Shown here piece after piece: positions 8,422 through 15,996 of a DNA stretch of 64,000 nucleotides (positions are counted from its first letter, which is position 1; every line of letters begins with the position of its first letter). Both the position numbers and the translations under genes were made by a program. The stretch is from Demequina silvatica (GTDB lineage: Bacteria > Actinomycetota > Actinomycetes > Actinomycetales > Demequinaceae): NCBI RefSeq assembly GCF_000971215.1, contig NZ_BBMA01000011.1:78974-142973 (forward strand), given 5' to 3'. The notes under the pieces were generated by a model. It was not told where the DNA came from and did no database searches. It saw nothing but the letters and a program-made list of their open reading frames with translations.

Positions 8422-8652
8422 ATGGTCGTCGACGCTCTCGAGTTCCTGGTCCGCAGCATCGTCCGCAACCCGGACGACGTGCGCGTGACCGAGCGCTCCG
8501 GGCGTCGCGGCACCACCCTCAACGTGGTGGTGCACCCCGACGACCTCCCCCGGGTCATCGGCCGCCGCGGTCGCACCGCGACGGCGATCCGGACGGTCGT
8601 CGAGGCCATCGCGCGTGACGACGTCCGCGTCAACATCGTGGACGTCGCCTAG
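8422..8652 (+). CDS. khpA: KH-domain RNA-binding protein KhpA
   Basis: 76 residues consisting of one KH domain with the GXXG loop in VIGRRGRTA (about 45-53). KhpA is a small RNA-binding protein that works with KhpB (EloR/Jag) in cell-elongation control in Gram-positive bacteria, and it is normally encoded between rpsP and rimM. It starts 2 nt after the rpsP stop. A strong terminator follows, so rimM needs its own promoter. Confidence 0.93.
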   Translation: MVVDALEFLVRSIVRNPDDVRVTERSGRRGTTLNVVVHPDDLPRVIGRRGRTATAIRTVVEAIARDDVRVNIVDVA

Positions 8653-8668
8653 CCTCAGGCTCAGCGAA

Positions 8669-8710
8669 CGGCAGGCCCCCGCACTCCCTCGGGAGGGCGG
8701 GGGCCTGCCG
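8669..8710. terminator. Strong hairpin terminator after khpA
   Basis: Arms CGGCAGGCCCCCGC (8669-8682) and GCGGGGGCCTGCCG (8697-8710) pair perfectly over 14 bp, and the loop can itself pair CTCCC with GGGAG. There is no T-tract. It lies between convergent genes and may serve both strands. Confidence 0.75.
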
Positions 8711-8763
8711 CGTGTCCGGGCCTTGGCACGGGCGTGGGGGCGGCGTGGGGACGATGCGGGGGT

Positions 8764-9171
8764 TCAGACGCGCGTGCCGCGGAACCAGGCGGAGGCCCGC
8801 CGGGTGGACAGCAGCGCGATCACGAGGATCGCCAGGACGATCTCGAAGGCCGCCTGCCACACCACAGCGCCGCCGACCTGCCCGAGCGCGTACGCGGCTG
8901 CGGCGATCCGCACCACCATCACGATGATCACGAGCACGCGCGCGCCCTGGGACCCCATCGCGAGGCCCGCGGCGACGGCCGCGGTCAGCGCGCCGACCAC
9001 CAGCGTGGTGAGGCCGTACCAGAGCAGGTCGCCCGAGTCGATGTCGCCGCCCACGGAGTCGGGGTTGTAGTAGAGCCACAGCATCGCCGCTCCGCCGATG
9101 AGGTCGAGGATCGCGACGATCCACGTGAGCGCGGAGACGAGCGTGACGGAGCCGGGCCGGTCGCTGGCCAT
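8764..9171 (-). CDS. Small four-helix membrane protein (paralog A)
   Basis: 135 residues with four predicted membrane helices and short loops. It begins MASDRPGSVTLVSALTWIVAILDLIGGA. The pattern (helix-rich, Gly/Ala-rich, W and D conserved in helix 1) resembles DUF-type DoxX-like or putative integral membrane proteins, but I cannot name a family. GAGGAGG precedes the start. It shares length and helix layout with the protein encoded at 9209-9616, so the two are tandem duplicates. They form a minus-strand insert splitting khpA from rimM. Confidence 0.7.
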   Translation of the reverse strand: MASDRPGSVTLVSALTWIVAILDLIGGAAMLWLYYNPDSVGGDIDSGDLLWYGLTTLVVGALTAAVAAGLAMGSQGARVLVIIVMVVRIAAAAYALGQVGGAVVWQAAFEIVLAILVIALLSTRRASAWFRGTRV

Positions 9172-9208
9172 GAGGGCCTCCTCGGTAGGGGCGCGGGTGC
9201 GCTCCCTC

Positions 9209-9616
9209 TCAGGATGCTCGGAAGTACGCGAAAGCGCGCGGCGTGGCGAGCGCGAGGATGATCAGCGTCGAGCCGATCACCTGCCCGAATGCCTGCCACT
9301 TCACCAGCTCGCCCAGCACGGCGAACGAGTAGACGCCGCCCGCGATGCGTCCCGCCATGACCAGCATCACCAGGATGCGGGACAGCTGGGAGCCGGCGGA
9401 CAGGCCGAGCGCGAGGGCGGCGGTCACCAGCCCGACCGCGAGCAGGATGAACGCGTAGGCGCGCAGCTCGCTCTCGGTGAGCGCGAGGTCGACTCCGGCC
9501 ATGTTGAGGCTCAGCCACAGCAACGCCGCTCCGGTCACCAGGTCGCCGAGCGCGGCCGCCCACGTGAGGATCACGCCGAACGTCACGCCCGGCGGACGCC
9601 CTGCGGTCGCGGCCAT
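9209..9616 (-). CDS. Small four-helix membrane protein (paralog B)
   Basis: 135 residues from the ATG at 9616, chosen because GGGGGAGGG ends 4 nt upstream; a longer frame to 9637 exists. Like its neighbour it has four helices, an ILTWAAALGDLVTGAALLWL first helix and a basic-aromatic C-terminus (PRAFAYFRAS versus RASAWFRGTRV). Function unknown. Its start is 86 nt from rimM, which is divergently transcribed. Confidence 0.7.
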   Translation of the reverse strand: MAATAGRPPGVTFGVILTWAAALGDLVTGAALLWLSLNMAGVDLALTESELRAYAFILLAVGLVTAALALGLSAGSQLSRILVMLVMAGRIAGGVYSFAVLGELVKWQAFGQVIGSTLIILALATPRAFAYFRAS

Positions 9617-9690
9617 CGACCCTCCCCCTGTCGGCAACCTGCCGACGTCGGCTCCACGCTAGCGCGGGCGGGACCCGATCCAGCGGAAAG

Positions 9691-9696
9691 TACCCT
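9691..9696 (+). promoter_or_regulatory. -10 box for leaderless rimM-trmD transcript
   Basis: TACCCT lies 6 nt before the rimM ATG at 9703. No ribosome-binding site separates them, so transcription is likely to begin at or next to the A of ATG. Confidence 0.5.
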
Positions 9697-9702
9697 GGTG
9701 TC

Positions 9703-10236
9703 ATGAGATTGACCGTCGCCCGCATCGGCCGTGCCCACGGGCTCAAGGGGGAGGTGTCGGTCGAGCTGCGCACCGACATCCCCGAGGACCGCCTGGTCCC
9801 TGGCGAGGTGTTCGACACCGAGCCCGCGTCCGCCGGCCCGCTCACCGTCGGGCGCGTGCGCGTCCAGGCGGGGCGCTGGTACGTCCAGTTCGAGGAGCTC
9901 CGCTCCCGCGAGGCGGCCGAGGCCGCGCGCGGCGTCGAGCTCACCATCGACGGCGCCGAGTCGGACGAGGACGACGCCTGGTTCGTCCACCAGCTGGTCG
10001 GGCTCGCGGCCGTGCGGCCCGACGGGTCCGCGCTGGGCGAGGTGGTGGACCTGGTGACCATGCCCGCGCAGGACCTGCTGGTGGTGAGGCAGCCGGGCGG
10101 GCACCGCGCGATGATCCCGTTCGTCGAGGAGTTCGTGCCCGAGGTGGACATCGACGCGGGGCGCGTGGTGCTCACGCCGCCGTACGGGCTGCTCGCCGGC
10201 GAGCAGCCCGAGGCGACGGGGGAGACGTCCGCATGA
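9703..10236 (+). CDS. rimM: Ribosome maturation factor RimM
   Basis: 177 residues. RimM binds S19 and helps 30S head assembly. The N-terminal domain starts [21 protein letters not shown], with the conserved [10 protein letters not shown]. The second (PRC-barrel) domain carries [15 protein letters not shown] and MPAQDLLVV ... [13 protein letters not shown]. No Shine-Dalgarno site; the -10 box is 6 nt upstream, suggesting leaderless translation. It overlaps trmD (ATGA). Confidence 0.96.
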   Translation: MRLTVARIGRAHGLKGEVSVELRTDIPEDRLVPGEVFDTEPASAGPLTVGRVRVQAGRWYVQFEELRSREAAEAARGVELTIDGAESDEDDAWFVHQLVGLAAVRPDGSALGEVVDLVTMPAQDLLVVRQPGGHRAMIPFVEEFVPEVDIDAGRVVLTPPYGLLAGEQPEATGETSA

Positions 10237-10961
10237 GGATGCGCATCGACGTGGTCACGATCTTCCCGGAGTTCTTCGGGGTGCTCGACGTGTCCCTGCT
10301 GGGCAAGGCCCGCGAGGCGGAGCTGGTCGAGACGCACGTCCACGACCTCCGCGACTACGCCGCGTTCAAGGCCGACGGCACGCCCGACGTGCACCGCACG
10401 GTCGACGACGCGCCCTTCGGCGGCGGCGCCGGCATGGTGATGAAGCCCGACGTGTGGGGCAAGGCGCTCGACGACGTCCTGAAGCCCACCGGCGTGCTGG
10501 TCATCCCCTCGCCGGCCGGCATGCCCTTCACGCAGGCGCTCGCGCAGGAGCTGTCGACCGCGCCGCAGCTGGTGTTCGCGTGTGGACGCTACGAGGGCAT
10601 CGACGCGCGCGTCGCGCAGCACTACGCGGACGCCGGGTATCGGGTCCTCGAGGTCAGCCTGGGCGACTACGTGCTCAACGGGGGAGAGGTCGCGACCTTC
10701 GCGATGATCGAGGCCGTCACGCGGCTCATCCCCGGGTTCATGGGCAACGCCCACTCGATAGTCGAGGAGTCGCACTCCGACGGGCTGCTCGAGTACCCGT
10801 CGTACACGCGGCCCGCGTCCTGGCGCGGCCTCGACGTGCCCGACGTGCTGCTCAGCGGCCACCACGCGCGCATCGCGGAGTGGCGGCACGAGCAGCAGCT
10901 GTCGCGCACCCGCGAGCGACGCCCCGACCTGCTGCCTCCCGAGGACGCCGGCGCCTGGTGA
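10233..10961 (+). CDS. trmD: tRNA (guanine37-N1)-methyltransferase TrmD
   Basis: 242 residues, a trefoil-knot SPOUT enzyme that makes m1G37 from S-adenosylmethionine to prevent frameshifting. It begins [15 protein letters not shown]. The cofactor/knot motifs [11 protein letters not shown] (about 115-125) and [13 protein letters not shown] (about 138-150) are intact, as is the C-terminal PDLL. The start overlaps the rimM stop. Confidence 0.97.
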   Translation: MRMRIDVVTIFPEFFGVLDVSLLGKAREAELVETHVHDLRDYAAFKADGTPDVHRTVDDAPFGGGAGMVMKPDVWGKALDDVLKPTGVLVIPSPAGMPFTQALAQELSTAPQLVFACGRYEGIDARVAQHYADAGYRVLEVSLGDYVLNGGEVATFAMIEAVTRLIPGFMGNAHSIVEESHSDGLLEYPSYTRPASWRGLDVPDVLLSGHHARIAEWRHEQQLSRTRERRPDLLPPEDAGAW

Positions 10962-11144
10962 CGCGCCGCGACCACCCGGCCCTCGCATCGTCCGGACACG
11001 GTGTGGCAGAATAGATCCTCGGTGCGCGCGGCGCCGGGATCCGCCACAGGGGATCCGGCTCCATCCGCGACGCAGCTGATCAACACCGATCGCCCTCGGG
11101 CGGATACCGTGCGTGACCTGTGGCATGTGCGAGGAGAGAGAGTC

Positions 11145-11492
11145 ATGCAGAAGCTTGACAACGTGGTTGCGGACCAGCTCCGTGACGACATCCCGGCGTT
11201 CCGCGCCGGCGACACCGTGAAGGTCCACGTCAAGGTCATCGAGGGCAACCGCTCGCGTGTCCAGGTGTTCCAGGGCGTCGTCATCGCGCGTCAGGGCCAG
11301 GGTGTGGGCGAGACCTTCACGGTCCGCAAGATCTCGTTCGGCGTGGGTGTCGAGCGCGTGTTCCCGCTGCACGCCCCCACGATCGAGAAGATCGAGCTGG
11401 AGCGTCGCGGCGACGTGCGCCGCGCGAAGCTGTACTACCTGCGCGGCCTCCGCGGCAAGGCGGCGCGCATCCGCGAGAAGCGCGAGAACTGA
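11145..11492 (+). CDS. rplS: 50S ribosomal protein L19
   Basis: 115 residues, typical for bL19, located at the 30S-50S interface. Canonical sequence includes [29 protein letters not shown] and [26 protein letters not shown] precedes the ATG. About 180 nt separate it from trmD, and a CAGAAT box at 11007-11012 may be its own promoter. It is followed closely by lepB. Confidence 0.97.
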   Translation: MQKLDNVVADQLRDDIPAFRAGDTVKVHVKVIEGNRSRVQVFQGVVIARQGQGVGETFTVRKISFGVGVERVFPLHAPTIEKIELERRGDVRRAKLYYLRGLRGKAARIREKREN

Positions 11493-11512
11493 CCATCGCG
11501 ACCGATGCCGAC

Positions 11513-12208
11513 GTGCCGGCGGGCGGGAAACCGTCCGCCGGCCGTCGGGCATGGGGCTGGGCGAAGGAGCTCGTCCTCGTCGTGGTGAGCGCGCTGCTGC
11601 TCTCGCTGCTCATCAAGACCTTCTTCTTCCAGTCGTTCTACATCCCCTCGCCCTCGATGGAGCCCACGCTCCTCGAGGGCGACCGCATCCTCGTCACCAA
11701 GTGGCGCCCGGACCCGCTGCCCCTGCGCCGCGGCGACGTGGTGGTCTTCAAGGACCCGGCCAACTGGCTCGGGCACTCGGATGAGGAGGAGAGCGGGCTG
11801 AGGCTCGTCGTCAAGGACGTCCTCACCTGGACCGGACTGCTCCCCGAGGACGCGGGCGAGCACCTGGTCAAGCGCGTCATCGGCCTGCCCGGCGACGTGG
11901 TCGAGTGCACCGACCCCGACGCGGAGGTCATGGTCAACGGCGAGGCGCTCGACGAGGACTTCATCGCCGAGGGCGCACGCCCGTGCGGCACCGAGTTCCG
12001 CGTCGAGGTCCCCGAGGGCTACCTCTGGGTCATGGGCGACAACCGCGACGACTCCGCGGACTCCCGCGCCCACATGGGCGACCCCGGCGGCGGCACCGTC
12101 CCCGTCGACAACGTGGTGGGCACCACCTTCGCCGTGGTGTGGCCGCTCGACCGCCTCGGCGGCGTCGGCAACCCGTTCGAGGACCAGGCCGCGGCCGCGC
12201 AGGAGTGA
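11513..12208 (+). CDS. lepB: Signal peptidase I
   Basis: 231 residues. It cleaves signal peptides of exported proteins on the outer face. One N-terminal membrane helix (about 20-40) is followed by the catalytic Ser in SPSMEP (S48) and the catalytic Lys in VKRVIGLPGD (K120). Box E is GDNRDDSADSR. There is an insert of about 40 residues between boxes B and D. GTG 11513 is the only usual start codon in frame after the rplS stop, and its Shine-Dalgarno site is weak, so coupling to rplS is likely. It probably processes the exported proteins encoded elsewhere in the window. Confidence 0.95.
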   Translation: MPAGGKPSAGRRAWGWAKELVLVVVSALLLSLLIKTFFFQSFYIPSPSMEPTLLEGDRILVTKWRPDPLPLRRGDVVVFKDPANWLGHSDEEESGLRLVVKDVLTWTGLLPEDAGEHLVKRVIGLPGDVVECTDPDAEVMVNGEALDEDFIAEGARPCGTEFRVEVPEGYLWVMGDNRDDSADSRAHMGDPGGGTVPVDNVVGTTFAVVWPLDRLGGVGNPFEDQAAAAQE

Positions 12209-12209
12209 T

Positions 12210-12869
12210 GTGACGGTCTCGCTCGTTCATGAGGCCGCGCTCTGGGACGCAGGCTTCGCCGCCGTCGCGGGCATCGACGAGGTGGGCCGCGGCGCGCTCG
12301 CCGGCCCCGTCTCCGTGGGCGTGTCCGTGGTGACCCGCTGCGACACCTGGCCCGAGGGCCTCACCGACTCCAAGCTGCTGAGCGCCGCGCGCCGCGAGGC
12401 GATGATCGAGCCGCTCACGACCTTCGGCATCGCTCGCGCGGTGGGACACGCGTCCTCCGCGGAGATCGACGCGGTCGGGATCGTCGCCGCGCTGCGCCTG
12501 GCCGCGCGCCGCGCGCTCGACGCCGTCGACGCGCCCGTGGACGCGGTGCTGCTCGACGGCACCCACGACTGGCTCACCCCGCCCCCCGCGGACCTGTTCT
12601 CGCTGGAGGGCCCCGGCGAGGACTGGCAGGCGCCGCCCGTCACCATGGTGGTCAAGGGCGACCGCGCGTGCGCGTCGATCGCAGCCGCGTCCGTGCTCGC
12701 GAAGGTCGAGCGCGACGCCCTCATGGCCGCCGCCCATCTCGAGCACCCCGAGTACAGCTGGGACTCCAACAAGGGCTACGGCGCGAACTCCCACCTCGAG
12801 GCGCTGCGCGTGCACGGGCCGTCGCCGCTGCACCGGGTGTCCTGGAAGCTGCCCTTCCGCGCCGTGTGA
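12210..12869 (+). CDS. rnhB: Ribonuclease HII
   Basis: 219 residues. It removes RNA from RNA/DNA hybrids and single ribonucleotides from DNA. The active-site signature GIDEVGRGALAGPV gives D23 and E24. The third Asp is in LLDGTHDW, and the later Asp of KGDRACASIAAASVLAKVERD and YSWDSNKGYG complete the family pattern. The GTG start at 12210 sits 1 nt after the lepB stop. Confidence 0.95.
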   Translation: MTVSLVHEAALWDAGFAAVAGIDEVGRGALAGPVSVGVSVVTRCDTWPEGLTDSKLLSAARREAMIEPLTTFGIARAVGHASSAEIDAVGIVAALRLAARRALDAVDAPVDAVLLDGTHDWLTPPPADLFSLEGPGEDWQAPPVTMVVKGDRACASIAAASVLAKVERDALMAAAHLEHPEYSWDSNKGYGANSHLEALRVHGPSPLHRVSWKLPFRAV

Positions 12870-12949
12870 CTGCGGGCCCGCCGGGCCGGCGATCCGGCGA
12901 TCCGGCGCGGCATTCGCGCTCGACCCCCCGTCCGGTCCATCATTGACGG

Positions 12950-13273
12950 GTGAGCCACGAAGACCTCGAGAACTACGAGACCGAAGCCGAGCTCGCGCTC
13001 TACCGCGAGTACCGCGACGTCGTGGGGCTGTTCCAGTACGTCGTGGAGACCGAGCGCCGCTTCTATCTCTGCAACAAGGTGGACCTCCAGGTCAAGGCGT
13101 CCGGCGGCGACATCTACTTCGAGGTCACCATGGCCGACGCCTGGGTCTGGGACGTCTACCGCAGTGCACGCCTGGTGAAGAACGTGCGCGTCGTGACGTT
13201 CAAGGACGTCAACATCGAGGAGCTCGCCCGCGACGACGACCTCCCCGACGTCCGCCAGCTCCGCGGCCGCTGA
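12950..13273 (+). CDS. DUF2469-family protein
   Basis: 107 residues of the actinobacteria-specific DUF2469 family, almost always found next to rnhB. It starts MSHEDLENYETEAELALYREYRDVV and includes FQYVVETERRFYLCNKVDL. It is acidic and soluble and has no known activity. A weak -10-like CATCAT at 12938-12943 lies 6 nt before the GTG, hinting at a leaderless start; it may also be read from the rnhB transcript. Confidence 0.9.
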   Translation: MSHEDLENYETEAELALYREYRDVVGLFQYVVETERRFYLCNKVDLQVKASGGDIYFEVTMADAWVWDVYRSARLVKNVRVVTFKDVNIEELARDDDLPDVRQLRGR

Positions 13274-13288
13274 GCCGCCCGTACCCCA

Positions 13289-13312
13289 GCCGGCCCGCGC
13301 GCGCGGGCCGGC
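13289..13312. terminator. Perfect 24-bp palindrome after DUF2469 gene
   Basis: GCCGGCCCGCGC is followed directly by its complement GCGCGGGCCGGC, 16 nt after the DUF2469 stop. It can form a very stable stem and has no T-tract. Confidence 0.6.
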
Positions 13313-13344
13313 AGCCACGTCGCGTCCCGACCGCCCGCGCGACG

Positions 13345-13380
13345 GGACGATGCCCGGGTCGGGTGACCCCGGCATCGTCC
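13345..13380. repeat. Hairpin made of two inverted copies of the 10-mer family
   Basis: Arm 13345-13360 (GGACGATGCCCGGGTC) pairs with 13365-13380 (GACCCCGGCATCGTCC) with one mismatch in 16 bp and a GGGT loop. Each outer end is a one-mismatch copy of GGACGATGCG. It lies just upstream of the tetR promoter and could end transcription from the left. Confidence 0.8.
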
Positions 13381-13402
13381 GTGCGGCGACGCCTGGCGAG
13401 AA

Positions 13403-13419
13403 CTTGCAGATACTGCAAG
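13403..13419. promoter_or_regulatory. Palindromic operator over the tetR promoter
   Basis: CTTGCAG at 13403-13409, centre ATA, CTGCAAG at 13413-13419: a perfect 7-bp inverted repeat of TetR-operator size. It overlaps an extended -10 (TGCAAGAAT, -10 hexamer 13417-13422), so binding would block tetR transcription. A related site lies at 15881-15896. Confidence 0.72.
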
Positions 13420-13428
13420 AATGCGGCC

Positions 13429-14052
13429 GTGTCCTCCACCGATCCCGCACCCGGCCTGCGCGAGCGCAACCGGGTGCGCCGCATGCGCCGCGTCGAGCGC
13501 GCCGCGCTCGAGCTCGCTCTCGACCGCGGCGTCGACCACGTGACCGTGGACATGATCTGCGAGGCGAGCGACATCTCGCCGCGCACCTACTTCAACTACT
13601 TCGGCAGCAAGGAGGGCGCTCTGCTCGGCATGGGCAACGCGCCTCACGCGCAGGCGGACGTCGACACGTTCGTCGCCGCACGCGGGCACATCGTCGAGGA
13701 CCTCCTGCACATGGTCGCGCGCAGCTTCCTCGCCAGCGACCCCGATCGCGAGGTCTACGTCATGCGCAGGCGCCTGTTCGCGAAGGAGCCGGAGCTCCAG
13801 GGCCTGCAGCTCGCGCGCATCGCGGGCCGGCGCCAGGCCATGACACGCATCGTCGAGGAGAGGCTTGCCGTGGAGCGTCCCGAGCTGACCGAGGTCGAAC
13901 GCGGCGACGAGGCCCAGCTGGTGGTCGCGGTCGTCACCGGCGCGTTCCCCATCGCGGGTCGGGTGTGGCTCGAGCTCGAGGATCCCGGGGCGGAGATCGA
14001 CGCGGCCATCTCCGAGGTGATGGCGCGGGTCCGCCGGATCGCGTCCCCGTAG
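13429..14052 (+). CDS. TetR-family transcriptional regulator
   Basis: 207 residues. The N-terminal helix-turn-helix is clear: RRVERAALELALDRGVDHVTVDMICEASDISPRTYFNYFGSKEGAL. The C-terminal ligand domain is variable. GTG 13429 lies 6 nt after the -10 hexamer, so the mRNA is probably leaderless. A perfect palindrome covers the promoter, implying autorepression. It is followed by two DHA2-type exporter genes, the second with a matching operator. By analogy with such pairs it would sense a toxic compound that the exporters remove; the ligand is unknown. Confidence 0.9.
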   Translation: MSSTDPAPGLRERNRVRRMRRVERAALELALDRGVDHVTVDMICEASDISPRTYFNYFGSKEGALLGMGNAPHAQADVDTFVAARGHIVEDLLHMVARSFLASDPDREVYVMRRRLFAKEPELQGLQLARIAGRRQAMTRIVEERLAVERPELTEVERGDEAQLVVAVVTGAFPIAGRVWLELEDPGAEIDAAISEVMARVRRIASP

Positions 14053-14108
14053 CCGCCGGTCGGTCGCGCGGCCGGCTCGGCGCGCGCTTCTCGCCCGATC
14101 CAGGCACG

Positions 14109-15743
14109 ATGGCAGTCATGACGTCCGATCACGCCACGGCCGCACCGGCCAGCCGCAGGGAGATCCTGCTCGTCATGGTCGGTCTCATGACCGCCATGCT
14201 CCTCTCCGCGCTCGACCAGACGATCTTCTCGACGGCGCTGCCGACCATCGTCGGCGAGCTCGACGGCGTCGACCACATGCTGTGGGTCACCACCGCCTAC
14301 ATCCTGGCGGCGACGATCATGATGCCCGTCTACGGGAAGATCGGCGACCTCATCGGCCGCAAGTCGATCTTCATCGGCGCGATCGCGATCTTCATCGCGG
14401 GATCGGTCGTCGGCGCGCTCGCCACCGGCATGACCGAGCTGATCGTGGGCCGCGCGATCCAGGGTCTCGGCGGCGGCGGCCTCATGATCCTCGCGCAGGC
14501 GATCATCGCGGACATCGTGCCCGCGCGTGAGCGGGCGAAGTACATGGGGCTCATGGGCGCCTCGTTCGCCGTCGCCTCGGTGATCGGGCCGTTGCTGGGC
14601 GGCTGGTTCACGGACTCGATCGGGTGGGAATGGTGCCTGTGGATCAACGTGCCGCTGGGCGCCGTCGCGATCCTCTCGGCCATCTTCTTCCTTCACCCGA
14701 ACCCGCGTGACCGGGGCCGACCCACGCTCGACGTCGCCGGCATGGTGCTGCTCGCGATCGGGGCATCGGCGCTCGTGCTCTTCACGTCGTGGGGTGGCGG
14801 CCAGTACGAGTGGTCGGACCCGATCATCATCGGGCTCATCGCGCTCACCGTGGTGGCCGCGGTCGTGTTCGTTCTCGTCGAGCGGCGCGCGGCGGAGCCG
14901 GTGATGCCGCTCACGCTGTTCGGCCAGGCGAACTTCAACCTCACCACCGCGGCGGGCCTGCTCACCGGGGTGGCGATGTTCGGCACGCTCGCGTACATGC
15001 CGACCTACCTGCAGATGGTCGAGCAGGTCGGCGCGACCGAGGCGGGGCTCCTCATGATCCCGATGATGGGAGCGATGCTGCCCACGTCGATCCTTGTCGG
15101 CAACGCGGTGTCGCGCACCGGGCGGTACAAGATCTACCCCATCGTGGGCGCGGCGGTGGTGGCGCTCGGGCTGTTCCTGCTGTCCACGCTGACGCCCGAC
15201 CAGACCCTGTGGCATGTCTGCCTGTACCTCGCGGTCTTCGGCTTGGGCCTCGGCATGCAGATGCAGACCCTGGTGCTGATCGTGCAGAACACCTTCCCGA
15301 TCACCATGGTCGGCACGGCGACGGCGGGCAACAACTTCTTCCGCCAGATCGGCGCGTCGCTCGGGGCGGCGGTGGTCGGCTCGATCTTCACGAGCAACCT
15401 CATCGCGATGCTCACCGAGCGCATCCCGCCCGACGTCGCCGCGGGCGGGATCGACGGGGCGAACAGCCTCACGCCGGAGCTCGTGGGCACGCTCCCGCAG
15501 GAGGCCCAGGACATCATCATCGGGTCCTACAACGACGCCCTGACCCCGGTGTTCCTGTACCTGGTCCCGCTGTCGCTGCTCGCACTGGTGCTGCTGCTGT
15601 TCGTGCGGGAGGTGCCGCTGCGTGGCTCGGTGAGCGAGGACGCGGTGCCCGAGTCGTACGAGGTCGACGGCGGGTCGAGCGCCTACCTCGAGCGGCATGC
15701 CGACCAGGACGCCGGCGACGGACGGGAGCCGACGCGGGCCTGA
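14109..15743 (+). CDS. MFS drug exporter, DHA2 (14-TM) family, copy 1
   Basis: About 541-544 residues with 14 predicted helices. It has the DHA2 motif LDQTIFSTALPTIVGELDG in helix 1, GKIGDLIGRKSIFIGAI (motif A) and GASFAVASVIGPLLGGWF (motif C, antiporter). Such proteins export drugs by proton antiport. ATG 14109 and ATG 14118 are both possible; neither has a strong ribosome site. The gene starts 56 nt after tetR, so the two are likely one operon. The cytoplasmic C-terminus is acidic and close in sequence to that of the next exporter. Confidence 0.9.
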   Translation: MAVMTSDHATAAPASRREILLVMVGLMTAMLLSALDQTIFSTALPTIVGELDGVDHMLWVTTAYILAATIMMPVYGKIGDLIGRKSIFIGAIAIFIAGSVVGALATGMTELIVGRAIQGLGGGGLMILAQAIIADIVPARERAKYMGLMGASFAVASVIGPLLGGWFTDSIGWEWCLWINVPLGAVAILSAIFFLHPNPRDRGRPTLDVAGMVLLAIGASALVLFTSWGGGQYEWSDPIIIGLIALTVVAAVVFVLVERRAAEPVMPLTLFGQANFNLTTAAGLLTGVAMFGTLAYMPTYLQMVEQVGATEAGLLMIPMMGAMLPTSILVGNAVSRTGRYKIYPIVGAAVVALGLFLLSTLTPDQTLWHVCLYLAVFGLGLGMQMQTLVLIVQNTFPITMVGTATAGNNFFRQIGASLGAAVVGSIFTSNLIAMLTERIPPDVAAGGIDGANSLTPELVGTLPQEAQDIIIGSYNDALTPVFLYLVPLSLLALVLLLFVREVPLRGSVSEDAVPESYEVDGGSSAYLERHADQDAGDGREPTRA

Positions 15744-15869
15744 CGCGTCAGGAGACGATGCGCCGGTCCCGTGGGCGACCGCGTCGCCTGTTGCCGCGCG
15801 CCCGGGCGACGTCGTCGCGCGCCCGAGCCACCGCATCGTCCCCATGACCTTCGGCCCTTGCGCGTGCAC

Positions 15870-15899
15870 TTGACGCAAAAATGCAGAGTCTGCAAGAAT
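15870..15899 (+). promoter_or_regulatory. Promoter and TetR-type operator of second exporter
   Basis: TTGACG (15870-15875), an 18-bp spacer, then AAGAAT (15894-15899). The palindrome TGCAGA-G-TCTGCA (15882-15894) overlaps the spacer and the -10. The stretch CTGCAAGAATGCGG is identical to that over the tetR promoter, so one regulator probably binds both. Confidence 0.68.
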
Positions 15900-15996
15900 G
15901 CGGACGATGCACCATGCGGCCGCGCGACTCGCGCCGGCGGTGCGCCACTCCCTCGGATGCCCTACGCGCGTCCCGTCCCCCCTGCGGAAGGAACTC

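Noticed and set aside
8985..11552. Long minus-strand open frame across rimM, trmD and rplS
   Set aside because: Antisense to well-supported ribosomal and RNA-modification genes; composition typical of a shadow frame.
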